DNA of 64,000 nt, taken from Cupriavidus yeoncheonensis. GTDB taxonomy: Bacteria > Pseudomonadota > Gammaproteobacteria > Burkholderiales > Burkholderiaceae. Of the stretch, positions 30,173 through 39,976 are shown in pieces; position 1 is the stretch's first letter, and each line of letters opens with the position of its first letter. The stretch is from contig NZ_CAJPUY010000026.1 of NCBI RefSeq assembly GCF_905397275.1, positions 19,401 through 83,400 of the forward strand, read 5' to 3'. Under the pieces are notes generated by a model. It ran no database searches and was not told the DNA's origin. It saw only the letters and a program-made list of their open reading frames with translations. The position numbers were made by a program, and so were the translations under genes.

Positions 30173-31195
30173 ATGTTCCGCCTCACCCGTACCGCCACGG
30201 CGTTGGCAGCATTTACGCTGCTTGCCGCCGCCCAGGCCCACGCCGCCACCGTGCTGACGGTCTACACCGCGCTGGAAGCCGACCAGATCGCCGCCTACAA
30301 GGCCGCGTTCGAGAAGGCGAACCCCGATATCGAGATCAAGTGGGTGCGCGATTCCACGGGCATCGTCACGGCCAAGCTGCTGGCCGAAAAGGCCGCGCCG
30401 CGCGCCGACGCCGTGTGGGGCCTGGCGGGCTCGAGCCTGGCCATCCTCGACAAGGAAGGCATGCTCCAGCCGTACGCGCCAAAGAACCTCGGCGCCATTG
30501 ACGCGCAGTATCGCAGCGCGGCCAACCCGCCGGCATGGGTGGGCATGGACGTATGGGGCGCGGCGATCTGCTTCAACACCGTCGAGGCGCAGAAGCAGGG
30601 ATTGCCCAGGCCGACCTCTTGGGCGGACCTGGCCAAGCCGGTGTATGCGGGCAAGATCGTGATGCCGCATCCGGCTTCGTCGGGCACCGGCTTCCTCGAC
30701 GTCAGCGCCTGGCTGCAGATGATGGGCGAGAAGAAGGGCTGGGACTACATGGATGCCCTGCACAAGAACATCGGCCTGTACACGCACTCGGGCTCCAAGC
30801 CTTGCAAGATGGCCGCGCAGGGCGAGTTCCCGATCGGTATCGCGTTTGAATACCGCGCCATGAAGTCAAAGAAGGAAGGCGCGCCGATCGATATCGTGCT
30901 GCCGAGCGAAGGCCTGGGTTGGGATATCGAGGCCACGGCCATCATCAAGGGCACGAAAAACCTGGAGGCGGCGCGCAGGCTGGCCGACTTCTCGGCCTCG
31001 CGCGAGGCCATGGGTTTGTACGAGAAGAACTTCGCCGTGCTGGCCGTTCCTGGCATTGCCAGGCCGGATGCGCTGTTGCCGGCCGATTATGAGAAGCGGC
31101 TGATCAAGAATGACTTTGTGTGGGCGAGCGCGAATCGCGATCGTATTCTGGGCGAGTGGAGCAAACGCTACGAAGGGAAGGCAGAGAAGAAGTAG
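30173..31195 (+). CDS. phnS: Periplasmic binding protein, putative 2-aminoethylphosphonate (PhnS2-like)
   Basis: A 340-residue binding protein with a signal peptide cut after AQAHA (residue 24). The mature start VLTVYTALEADQIAAYK belongs to the Fe3+/AEP-type binding proteins (PhnS2, AepX). It lacks the tyrosine pair near the C-terminus that iron-binding FbpA proteins use, and has PASSGTGFLDVSAW and EGLGWDIEATAIIKG instead. AEP is the most abundant natural phosphonate; import would give phosphorus, nitrogen and carbon. No phnW, phnX, phnY or phnA is nearby, so the degradation step is encoded elsewhere. Start behind GAAGGAGA. A strong terminator follows at 31219. Confidence 0.82.
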   Translation: MFRLTRTATALAAFTLLAAAQAHAATVLTVYTALEADQIAAYKAAFEKANPDIEIKWVRDSTGIVTAKLLAEKAAPRADAVWGLAGSSLAILDKEGMLQPYAPKNLGAIDAQYRSAANPPAWVGMDVWGAAICFNTVEAQKQGLPRPTSWADLAKPVYAGKIVMPHPASSGTGFLDVSAWLQMMGEKKGWDYMDALHKNIGLYTHSGSKPCKMAAQGEFPIGIAFEYRAMKSKKEGAPIDIVLPSEGLGWDIEATAIIKGTKNLEAARRLADFSASREAMGLYEKNFAVLAVPGIARPDALLPADYEKRLIKNDFVWASANRDRILGEWSKRYEGKAEKK

Positions 31196-31218
31196 GCGCG
31201 GCGGCAGGGAACGTGTGG

Positions 31219-31252
31219 ATGCGCTGGCCGGGAATATGCCCGGCCAGCGCAT
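31219..31252 (+). terminator. Strong rho-independent terminator after the AEP transporter operon
   Basis: A perfect 14-bp stem (31219-31232 with 31239-31252, GC-rich, starting ATGCGCTGG) closed by the loop AATATG and followed by TTTCTT. It begins 23 bases after the phnS stop, so it ends the phnT-phnU-phnS transcript. Confidence 0.85.
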
Positions 31253-31360
31253 TTCTTGCTGATTGGGCGACCAATCATTCACGCGCGCAACGCGCAGAAA
31301 TGGGTACGCTACCGGCGCGAGGACAGGCTGCAACTACGCGTGGCAAGCGAGCGAAGGGAC

Positions 31361-31681
31361 TCAGGCCTGGTTCGGGGCCGTGGTTTCCGCATCAGGCGCG
31401 TGCAGGCGACGGTACAGATCGTCGATGCGTTCTCGGCTGGCGCGCAATTCTTCACGGCCCTGCTCGGTGAGCAGGTAGACGCGGCCGATGCCGTCGCGCA
31501 ATACGCTCTGCAGGTAGCCTTCCATCTGCAAGGCACGCAGCAGCGGCCGTACCGTGCCGATATCGACCTGGAAGCCATATTCCATCAGCATTTCTGCGAG
31601 CATGGCCACGGTCGCAGGGACTTCCATGGCGAACTGCAGGACGTAAACACGGGCGAGCAAGCCCAGGAACTGTCGTTTCAT
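31361..31681 (-). CDS. PadR-like winged-helix regulator
   Basis: A 106-residue protein. From MKRQFLGLLARVYVLQFAME it reads as a winged helix: helices to about residue 45 (YGFQVDIGTVRPLLRALQMEGYL), then the wing (LRDGIGRVYLLTEQGREEL) and a C-terminal amphipathic helix for dimerisation. The PVYxxLRxLexxGLV-like recognition helix and RxYxLTxxG wing are typical of PadR-family repressors. The frame remains open upstream to 31786, but that part is not family-like, so I start at the ATG 31681. It converges on the AEP transporter terminator. The target is unknown. Confidence 0.75.
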   Translation of the reverse strand: MKRQFLGLLARVYVLQFAMEVPATVAMLAEMLMEYGFQVDIGTVRPLLRALQMEGYLQSVLRDGIGRVYLLTEQGREELRASRERIDDLYRRLHAPDAETTAPNQA

Positions 31682-31810
31682 GTGGCAGGCAACGCGGAAC
31701 GGGGGAGGCCGGTTGACGCAAGTTTCACAATGTGAAGCATGCGCGACCGCATGGTCCTCATGGCAACTTGCCTGGGCTGCCGGCATTCCAAGCTTGCGCC
31801 TGCTTGCGGC

Positions 31811-31841
31811 AAAAAAGAAGCCGCCAGTATCCTGGCGGCTT
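31811..31841 (-). terminator. Rho-independent terminator of candidate small RNA 1
   Basis: On the minus strand AAGCCGCCAG and CTGGCGGCTT form a perfect 10-bp stem with a four-base loop, followed by CTTTTTT. No minus-strand protein gene lies upstream within 1.2 kb, so a terminator here needs another transcript, which is the main reason to propose an RNA gene. Confidence 0.75.
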
Positions 31842-31955
31842 GTCGGGAATGCGTCGGAGGGGTCAATTAACTCTGGCGCAGACCAGATTTTAATTTGATC
31901 GAAGTCCCATTGTCACGTGCCTGTCGCATGTCCCCCTCTACCGAGGGGTGCGACT
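31811..31955 (-). ncRNA. Candidate small RNA with anti-Shine-Dalgarno box (copy 1)
   Basis: The gap 31682-32168 holds no convincing protein gene, but the minus strand shows a small-RNA-like layout. There is a 6-bp GAGGGG/CCCCTC hairpin (31933-31948), a linker, then a single-stranded C-rich box with CCCUCC just before CGCAUUCCCGA, then a terminator hairpin with a U tract. A second locus at 62066-62183 has the same order and shares an 11-mer at the box (plus strand TCGGGAATGCG, 31843-31853 and 62100-62110). The CCUCC box could pair with ribosome-binding sites. The 5' end and promoter are not defined. Confidence 0.4.
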
Positions 31956-32168
31956 GAAAGCTACTTGCAAGCTCATGTGGCGAGGATGCGACCGGATCGG
32001 CAGATTTCCGCGATGAACTAGTATGAATCGCCAATTTTTGTGATTTTTTGGCCTCATTTTTGCCGCGAAAGCCGGCTTCGCTGTTTCGATGAACAGGTCC
32101 GAAAACAGCTTGCGGCGGGAGGGGGCACGGGCGTCTAATCCGCCCATGTCGATGGCCGTCACCCAATC

Positions 32169-33080
32169 ATGAAACCCGCCGATCTCGTCCGCCTGCTCTC
32201 GCTGGCCGCTCTCTGGGGCGCCAGCTTCCTGTTCCTCCGTATCGGGGCGCCAGTACTGGGGCCATTGCCGACCGCTTTCGTGCGGGTGCTGATTGGCGCG
32301 GTCACGCTTGCCGCCTGCCTGCCCATGCTCGGCTTGCGTTGGGACATGCGCGGCAAATGGCCGGCCGTGCTCACGCTGGGCGTGGTGAATTCTGGGATTC
32401 CATTCGTCATGTATTCCATCGCCGCGCTCTGGCTGCCGGCCGGATACTCCGCCGTGTTCAACGCGATGACGCCGCTGATGGGCGTGCTGATCGGCGCCCT
32501 TTTCTTTGCCGAGCGCCTGACGCGCGCCAAGGCGGCCGGCGTGGTGCTGGGCCTGGCGGGCGTGGCCGTGCTCACGCGTACCGGGCCAATGACGTTTTCC
32601 GTGCACGTATTGCTCGGCGCGGTCGCGTGCCTGGTGGCGACGGCTTGCTACGGGCTGGCCGGTTTCCTGACGCGGCGCTGGATCACCGAACGCGGCGGGT
32701 TGGACAGCCGCCAGGTGGCCGCCGGCAGCCTGGTCGGGGCCACGCTGTTCCTGCTGCCGTTCAGCCTTGGCGCGCTGGCGCAGCACAATACGCTGCCCGA
32801 TGCCGGCGCCGGCGTGTGGGCCGCCATGCTGGGGCTCGGCGTGGTCTGCACCGCGCTGGCCTATATCCTCTATTACCGCTTGATTGCGGACCTGGGCCCG
32901 GTGCGGTCGCTGACGGTCACGTTCCTGATTCCGCCGTTCGGCATTGTCTGGGGCGCGCTGTTCCTGCACGAGTCGCTGTCCTGGGCGCACCTGGTGGGTG
33001 GCGCACTGATCGGCGGCGCAGTGTGGATGGTGCTTCGCCCGACCCGGCCGCAGCCGCAACCCGAGCCTGCGCGCGGCTGA
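32169..33080 (+). CDS. EamA-type (DMT) metabolite transporter
   Basis: A 303-residue inner-membrane protein with about ten helices in two EamA repeats (about 5-140 and 150-295). The first repeat starts LLSLAALWGASFLFLRIGAP, and the second ends GRALFLHESLSWAHLVGGALI-like in the usual E-x(n)-G position. Members of this drug/metabolite superfamily usually export amino acids or other small metabolites; direction and substrate are not visible. No operon partner is present: it runs alone towards the convergent small cysteine protein, with three bases between the two stops. Confidence 0.92.
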   Translation: MKPADLVRLLSLAALWGASFLFLRIGAPVLGPLPTAFVRVLIGAVTLAACLPMLGLRWDMRGKWPAVLTLGVVNSGIPFVMYSIAALWLPAGYSAVFNAMTPLMGVLIGALFFAERLTRAKAAGVVLGLAGVAVLTRTGPMTFSVHVLLGAVACLVATACYGLAGFLTRRWITERGGLDSRQVAAGSLVGATLFLLPFSLGALAQHNTLPDAGAGVWAAMLGLGVVCTALAYILYYRLIADLGPVRSLTVTFLIPPFGIVWGALFLHESLSWAHLVGGALIGGAVWMVLRPTRPQPQPEPARG

Positions 33081-33083
33081 GCT

Positions 33084-33335
33084 TCAGGCGCCGGCCACCA
33101 CGTTGTAGCGCTCGCGCACCAGCATCACCACGCGCCGCGCCTGACGCAGGTTGCGCACGGCATCGGCTTCGGTGCGCTCGGGAAAATCCACTTCTGCGCT
33201 CCAGTTGCAGCCGGTGTGATCCGGTCGATGCACGCACAGCGCGTGCAACTGGCAGTCCTGGCAACCCGGCTCCTGGCGCAGGCAAAAGTTGAGCAGGCGC
33301 TTCAGTTCGGACAGGGGCTTGGTCAGTCGCGCCAT
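33084..33335 (-). CDS. Small cysteine-rich protein downstream of a Fur paralogue
   Basis: An 83-residue protein with five cysteines in the first half (C18, C25, C28, C34, C43), spaced C-x6-C-x2-C-x5-C-x8-C, followed by a charged helix ending RRVVMLVRERYNVV. The spacing could bind zinc or an iron-sulfur cluster. No signal peptide is visible, so it is cytosolic. It starts 30 bases after the Fur-family gene on the same strand, so the two are probably co-transcribed and a metal-linked role is likely. I recognise no named family. Confidence 0.7.
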   Translation of the reverse strand: MARLTKPLSELKRLLNFCLRQEPGCQDCQLHALCVHRPDHTGCNWSAEVDFPERTEADAVRNLRQARRVVMLVRERYNVVAGA

Positions 33336-33365
33336 GGTCGGCTCCGCTAAGTCGCGCCGCGCGTG

Positions 33366-33794
33366 TCAGCCGGCCGGCGTTCCGGCCCGGCATTCCGGGC
33401 AGATGCCATACAGGACCAGCATGTGCTCGCGCAGCGCGAAGTCGTTGTCGGCCGCCACCTGGCGCTGGCGCTGTTCGATCCTCTCGTCGCGGAATTCCTC
33501 GACGCGTCCGCAGGTCATGCAGATCAGGTGGTCGTGGTGGCCGCCTTCGTTGAGCTCGAACACGGCGTGGTCCGATTCGAAGCTGTGGCGCAGCAGGATC
33601 TCGGCCTGGACCAGCTGGTTGAGCACGCGGTACACGGTCGAGAGCCCGGCGTCGTCATCCTGCGAGAGCAGGATGCGGTAGACGTCTTCGGCGCTCAGGT
33701 GGCGGCGCTCGCAGGTACGGAACACCTCCAGGACGCGCATGCGGGGCGACGTAGCCTTGAGGCCGGCGCGCTTGAGGTGGGCAGGATCGGGCAT
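33366..33794 (-). CDS. fur: Fur-family metalloregulator
   Basis: A 142-residue ferric-uptake-regulator-type repressor starting MPDPAHLKRAGLKATSPR. The winged helix spans about 1-80 (SAEDVYRILLSQDDDAGLSTVYRVLNQL has the Fur recognition helix). Metal-binding residues follow: HDHLICMTCG with one CxxC pair, and a second CPEC at the end, as in zinc-structured Fur proteins. Iron-loaded Fur blocks promoters at inverted repeats near AATGAGAAT. Start choice is uncertain (33806 also has an ATG) because no Shine-Dalgarno is visible. Whether this is the main Fur or a paralogue needs the rest of the genome. A Fur-box-like site lies at 34198. Confidence 0.9.
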   Translation of the reverse strand: MPDPAHLKRAGLKATSPRMRVLEVFRTCERRHLSAEDVYRILLSQDDDAGLSTVYRVLNQLVQAEILLRHSFESDHAVFELNEGGHHDHLICMTCGRVEEFRDERIEQRQRQVAADNDFALREHMLVLYGICPECRAGTPAG

Positions 33795-34370
33795 CACGGT
33801 TGGCATGGCATGCGGCTGCGGGCGCCATCCGCGGACGGCGTTGGGAAAACGGCTGAAATCAGGCTGGAAGACGTCCGGAACGCCCTCGCGGTGCGTCCCG
33901 GACGTGGCGCCGTGCTGCACGGCGCGCGGAATAAAAAGGCGGCTTGGCTTGTCGACGGATGACGCGGCCGGGAAAGCGGGGTCTGGTTGCTTTCCCGACC
34001 ATCCGGCGACTGGCTACTGCCAAACGCTCCGCGTTACGGAGCGGTCCCCACAAAAGTCGGTAACAGGATGCCGCCTGGTGGCGACGATCCGGAAATGCTC
34101 TCCGGCAGGCCCGCTCGGTTCGCCGCGTACCGCGGCGGGGCCAGGCTGGCCGGCTGTCTGGTGCGTTGCCGCTGCGTCAGACAGTGATGTCATAGTAAAT
34201 GGGAATCGATCTCATTACAATGGGGGATTCCGAAGTTTTTTGCCTGCCGGTTGGATTCCTTTCCAGGAAAAGGACTCAAGGCAAGAAGGTCGATCGGCTA
34301 TGTTTCATTTTGTGGCAATATGTGGCGTTATGTTGTATTTTGATGGGGCCTCCCAACTTAGGAAGAATCC
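33795..34370. other. Long intergenic region with a Fur-box-like site
   Basis: This 576-base gap separates divergent fur and the FAD oxidoreductase gene. The half next to fur is GC-rich and featureless. The half next to the oxidoreductase drops in GC (from about 34190 on), with T-rich runs, and holds the site at 34198-34216. I find no protein-like frame. An unannotated small RNA behind the Fur box is possible, but I see no clean terminator for one. Confidence 0.5.
34198..34216. promoter_or_regulatory. Candidate Fur box
   Basis: AATGGGAATCGATCTCATT is a 19-base imperfect palindrome whose complement reads AATGAGATCGATTCCCATT, close to the classical Fur box AATGATAATCATTATCATT in the outer arms. 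It lies 155 bases before the FAD oxidoreductase start, in a local A/T-rich patch, and close to a fur gene. Iron repression of the downstream gene is the simplest reading. Confidence 0.5.
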
Positions 34371-35762
34371 ATGCGCCCCTTCTGGCTGGAACAAGCCCTT
34401 CTTGGTGATACGGATCTCACCCCCGCATTGCGCGGAACCAGACAGGCTGACATTTGCATCGTTGGCGGCGGTTTCACCGGGCTATGGACCGCGCTGCAAC
34501 TCAGGCAAAAACGTCCGTCCCTGAAAATCACGATCCTCGAAGCCGACATTTGTGGGGCTGGGGCAAGCGGACGCAACGGCGGCTGCATGCTGACCTGGTC
34601 CACCAAGCTCTTTACGCTGGCCCGCCTGTTCGGTGAAACCGAAGCCATGCGGCTGATACGGGCGTCCGAGGATGCGGTCCCCGCTATTGCGGAGTTCTGC
34701 CGCACGCATGGGATCGACGCCGAACTGCGCATGGACGGCACCATCTATACCGCCACCAATCCCGCCCAGGAAGGTCAGCTCGATCCGGTCGTGCAGGCGC
34801 TGGAGGACTGGGGGCTCAATAGCTGGCAGCGCCTGAGCACCGTCGAGGTTGCCGCGCGAACGGGTTCCGCCCGCAACCGCTCCGGTTTTTTCTCACCACT
34901 GGCCGGCACGGTGCACCCGGGAAAACTGGTCCGCGGCCTGCGCCGCGTGGCGCTGAGTCAGGGCATCGACATCCATGAGCGCTCGCCCATGATCTCCCTG
35001 GTCGATGCCGCGCGTCCCGCGGTCGTGACGCCGAGCGGGCGCGTTGAAGCAGGCCACATCGTGCTGGCGCTCAATGCCTGGATGCCTGGTCTGTTCCCGC
35101 AGTTCGAGCGCTCGGTGGCCATCGTGTCGAGCGACATGATCATGACCGATCGCTGTCCCGACCTGCTGGCCAGCATCGGCCTGGATCATGGCACGTCGGT
35201 GCTGGATTCGCGCACCTTCGTCTATTACTACCGCACCACCCGGGACGGGCGCCTCATGCTTGGCAAAGGCGGCAACACGTTCTCCTACCGCGGGCGCATC
35301 GTGCCGGTCTTCAATCAGGCATCCCCCTACGAGACGATGCTCACGCACAGCCTGCGCGAGTTCTTTCCCGCCCTGAGCGATGTGCCGGTGATCGCCAGCT
35401 GGAATGGCCCGTCCGACCGGTCGGCGACCGGCTTCCCCTTCTTCGGTTACCTGAACGGAAACCGCGCGATTTCCTACGGTTTCGGTTATTCCGGCAATGG
35501 CGTGGCGCCAAGCTATATGGGCGGCCAGCTGCTGTCGTCGCTGGCGTTGGGCGAGGACAATGCCTGGACGCGCTCCGGCCTTGCCAGGGGCCCGCGTGGA
35601 CAATTCCCTCCCGAGCCGGTGCGTTACCTTGGGTCGCTGCTGGTACGCAACGCGATTCGCCGCAAGGAAAACGCCGAAGATCGCCACGCGGAACCATTCC
35701 TGCTCGACAAGTTCCTGGCCCGCTTCGCGCAAGCCGCCGGCAAGGCCGACAAGGTGGCCTGA
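34371..35762 (+). CDS. FAD-dependent amine/amino-acid oxidoreductase (DAO family)
   Basis: A 463-residue D-amino-acid-oxidase-fold flavoprotein. The dinucleotide motif VGGGFTG is at 31-37, preceded by the beta strand ADICI, and GAGASGRNGGCML follows at the flavin isoalloxazine contact. The C-terminal GFGYSGNGVAPSYMGG closes the FAD site. Related enzymes (PuuB, glycine oxidase and others) oxidise amines or amino acids to imines with release of H2O2 or transfer to quinone. The N-terminus begins PFWLEQAL, as in gamma-glutamylputrescine-oxidase-like proteins, but no putrescine genes are nearby. It sits behind a Fur-box-like site. Confidence 0.85.
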   Translation: MRPFWLEQALLGDTDLTPALRGTRQADICIVGGGFTGLWTALQLRQKRPSLKITILEADICGAGASGRNGGCMLTWSTKLFTLARLFGETEAMRLIRASEDAVPAIAEFCRTHGIDAELRMDGTIYTATNPAQEGQLDPVVQALEDWGLNSWQRLSTVEVAARTGSARNRSGFFSPLAGTVHPGKLVRGLRRVALSQGIDIHERSPMISLVDAARPAVVTPSGRVEAGHIVLALNAWMPGLFPQFERSVAIVSSDMIMTDRCPDLLASIGLDHGTSVLDSRTFVYYYRTTRDGRLMLGKGGNTFSYRGRIVPVFNQASPYETMLTHSLREFFPALSDVPVIASWNGPSDRSATGFPFFGYLNGNRAISYGFGYSGNGVAPSYMGGQLLSSLALGEDNAWTRSGLARGPRGQFPPEPVRYLGSLLVRNAIRRKENAEDRHAEPFLLDKFLARFAQAAGKADKVA

Positions 35763-35781
35763 GGGCAGGTGGTGCCAGTAC

Positions 35782-35810
35782 GGCGCTAACCCCGGCGCTA
35801 ACCCCGGCGC
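35782..35810. repeat. Short tandem repeat, 12-base unit twice
   Basis: Two copies of GGCGCTAACCCC (35782-35793, 35794-35805) and the first five bases of a third follow the oxidoreductase stop by 19 bases. It is one of several short direct repeats at gene ends in this window. Confidence 0.7.
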
Positions 35811-35997
35811 CGCTGCCTGCGGCATGGAACATGACTGCCACGGTCATGCCGGACCGTCATCCGGCACTGGACGAGCCTGCGATCCCGGTTCACCATGGGG
35901 CCAGCGTGGCGGCCAGGTCAGCCGCCGTCAGCTGTTGCGCTGATGCGCGCAATTGCGCGCGGAAATCAAGAACGAACCCTCTGGACCAGGATGGACC

Positions 35998-36483
35998 ATG
36001 AAGACCCTCTTTCTCGTCCGGCATGCCAAATCGAGTCGCGACGATCCCTCCTTGCCGGACCGGGAGCGCCCCCTCAATGATCGCGGTCGGCACGATGCCG
36101 CCGCCATGGGCAAGCGCATGGCCGGCCGCAAGTCGAAGCCTCGTCTGATCGTGTCGAGTCCGGCCGTGCGTGCGCTGACGACGGCGCAACTGATCGCCGA
36201 CCAGATCGGCTATGCATACCAGGACATCGTGATCGATGATTCCTTGTATGCCAGCAGCGTGGTCAATCTGCTGGCCGTCGTTCATGCGCTTGATAACGAA
36301 CTGGACGGTGTGATGCTGTGCGGCCACAACCCCGAGTTCACCGACCTCGCGCATCGCCTGTCGGGCGAGATCACCGACATGCCCACCTGCGCGGTCGCGG
36401 AATTCCACTACGACACGAAGGCGTGGGGGCACGTAGGGGAAATCACCCCATCGAAAGTGACCCTGTACTCCCCGAAAACGTAA
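35998..36483 (+). CDS. sixA: SixA-type phosphohistidine phosphatase
   Basis: A 161-residue histidine-phosphatase-superfamily protein. LFLVRHAKS puts the catalytic Arg8-His9 pair at the N-terminus, LIVSSPAVRALTTAQLI carries the second Arg, and MLCGHNPEFTDLA the second His. SixA removes phosphate from phosphohistidine in HPt domains or, in E. coli, from the nitrogen phosphotransferase NPr. It has no signal peptide. I start at the ATG 35998; an in-frame ATG 45 bases upstream precedes the conserved LFLVRHAKS motif by too much. It is followed by an alpha/beta hydrolase 31 bases later. Confidence 0.93.
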   Translation: MKTLFLVRHAKSSRDDPSLPDRERPLNDRGRHDAAAMGKRMAGRKSKPRLIVSSPAVRALTTAQLIADQIGYAYQDIVIDDSLYASSVVNLLAVVHALDNELDGVMLCGHNPEFTDLAHRLSGEITDMPTCAVAEFHYDTKAWGHVGEITPSKVTLYSPKT

Positions 36484-36514
36484 CTCGACGCGAGTCGGAA
36501 CACTCTGGTCTGTC

Positions 36515-37441
36515 ATGGCAGGCATGGATCACAGGGGCCATCATTCCGTCACGCGCTGGCTGGCAGGGGCGGCCTGCCTGGCCTTGTTGGTCGGATTCGG
36601 CCGGCTCGCATTGTTCGCCGCGATCGAGCGCGATGCGTTCGTACCCAAGCCCGCCGGCGTCTTCACGCCCGAGAGCTTCGGCACGCCGTCACGGCAGATC
36701 GTCTTCGCAAGTTCGCAACGCCAGCTGCATGCTTCCTACGTGCAGGCGGCCGACCCGGCTGCGCCGGCCTTGATGATCTGCCACGGCGACGAGGAGAACC
36801 TTTCTGACTGGGCCATCGTGCAGGCGCTGCTTTACCACGAGGGCATATCGTCCTTCGTGTTCGACTACAGCGGCTATGGCGCCAGCGACGGCCGGCCCAG
36901 CGTGAGCAACCTGCGCCAGGACGGCCTGGAAGCCTACCGTCGCTTTGTCGCGGACACGCCGCTGGCGGTACGGCGCTACGTCCTCGGCTACTCGCTCGGC
37001 TCGGGGGTGCTGCTTGATATCGTCGGCTCCCTGTCCCCGGCACCCTCGGGGGTCGTGATTGGCGCCGGATTCGCCACGGCGCGCTCGGCCGCGGTGGCCA
37101 CAGGCATCGTGCCGTCCTGGCTGGCACCGCTGCTGCCCGAACCCTGGGACAACGAAGCGCAGGTGCGCAAGCTTGCGCTGCCGCTGCTGCTGGCGCACAG
37201 CCGTTCCGACGAACTGATTCCCTTCGCCAACGCAGAACGGCTTGCCGCCGCCGCCGCGGGGCCGCATCGGCTGGTCGCCTACAACGGCCTGGTTCACAAC
37301 GCCGCCATCGAAGGCGACGAGCTCGTCCGCTTCTGGGCCCCGATCACTGCTTACCTGCATAGTGGACAACTCGATCCGGCCAGGGCAGGTCCGGCAGGAA
37401 CGACCGACGTGGACAGCATGGAGCCTGGCGCGCGCAGGTGA
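36515..37441 (+). CDS. Membrane-anchored alpha/beta hydrolase
   Basis: A 308-residue serine hydrolase resembling the Bem46/ABHD13 group. A hydrophobic helix at about 16-36 (WLAGAACLALLVGFGRLALF) anchors it or serves as an uncleaved signal. Strand and oxyanion region ALMICHGDEENLSDW near 86-100 is followed by the nucleophile elbow GYSLGSG with Ser160, an acid Asp in SRSDELIPF and a His in NGLVHNAA. The substrate is unknown. The gene follows sixA closely and is convergent with fusA2. Confidence 0.85.
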   Translation: MAGMDHRGHHSVTRWLAGAACLALLVGFGRLALFAAIERDAFVPKPAGVFTPESFGTPSRQIVFASSQRQLHASYVQAADPAAPALMICHGDEENLSDWAIVQALLYHEGISSFVFDYSGYGASDGRPSVSNLRQDGLEAYRRFVADTPLAVRRYVLGYSLGSGVLLDIVGSLSPAPSGVVIGAGFATARSAAVATGIVPSWLAPLLPEPWDNEAQVRKLALPLLLAHSRSDELIPFANAERLAAAAAGPHRLVAYNGLVHNAAIEGDELVRFWAPITAYLHSGQLDPARAGPAGTTDVDSMEPGARR

Positions 37442-37520
37442 TCAAGGTTCGCCACCGGCCTCATACTTCCCGCCTGCTGTGCCGGCGAGCCAGCGGATCT
37501 CGCCAGGCACGTGGCGTTAG

Positions 37521-39629
<2,109 letters not shown>

Positions 39630-39807
39630 GGTGATCTCTCCAGGACGACACCAATGAACTAGAGTAGCACCTGCCGCGCAACCCCGTTTGCCCCTGCAAT
39701 CGGAAGGGGCAGCCGCCGGGGCGGGCGTGCGCCTGCCGTCGTCAGCCGGCGGCAAGCCGGTGAATCCGGAGCGCTGGCGGCCTATAAGAGCAAAGAAATT
39801 GCTTCGT

Positions 39808-39825
39808 CAGATGAAGATTCATCTG
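39808..39825. promoter_or_regulatory. Perfect inverted repeat, candidate operator
   Basis: CAGATGAA and TTCATCTG, separated by GA, make an 18-base dyad with perfect 8-base arms. It lies 177 bases before the response-regulator start and about 180 bases before the fusA2 start, so it could serve either gene. The cognate protein is unknown. Confidence 0.5.
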
Positions 39826-39936
39826 CATTGCGGTGCCACCGCATTTCAGGGCCCGCGTGCCTGCCTATACTTGCCCGTTCGTGTCCGGCGTCTGCCTCCT
39901 GCGGGTGACAGTCTTCCGGCGCCCGGGCGCCTTCCC

Positions 39937-39976
39937 GACCAATTCCGACCAGTTCCGACCAGTTCCGACCAATTTC
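39937..39976. repeat. Four 10-base direct repeats before the response regulator
   Basis: Units read GACCAATTCC, GACCAGTTCC, GACCAGTTCC and GACCAATTTC with exact 10-base phasing, ending 25 bases before the ATG at 40002. One unit per DNA turn puts all copies on one face, as in arrays that bind NarL/BvgA-type regulators; autoregulation is possible. It may equally be an unstable minisatellite in the 5' untranslated region. Confidence 0.75.

Noticed and set aside
31867..32166. 99-codon minus-strand open frame in the gap before the EamA gene
   Set aside because: Its composition is not protein-like and it covers the proposed RNA hairpins; a small RNA explains the terminator better.
34287..34524. 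Small protein starting at 34287 before and across the FAD oxidoreductase start
   Set aside because: It overlaps the oxidoreductase in another frame, has no Shine-Dalgarno site, and loses protein-like composition after the overlap begins.
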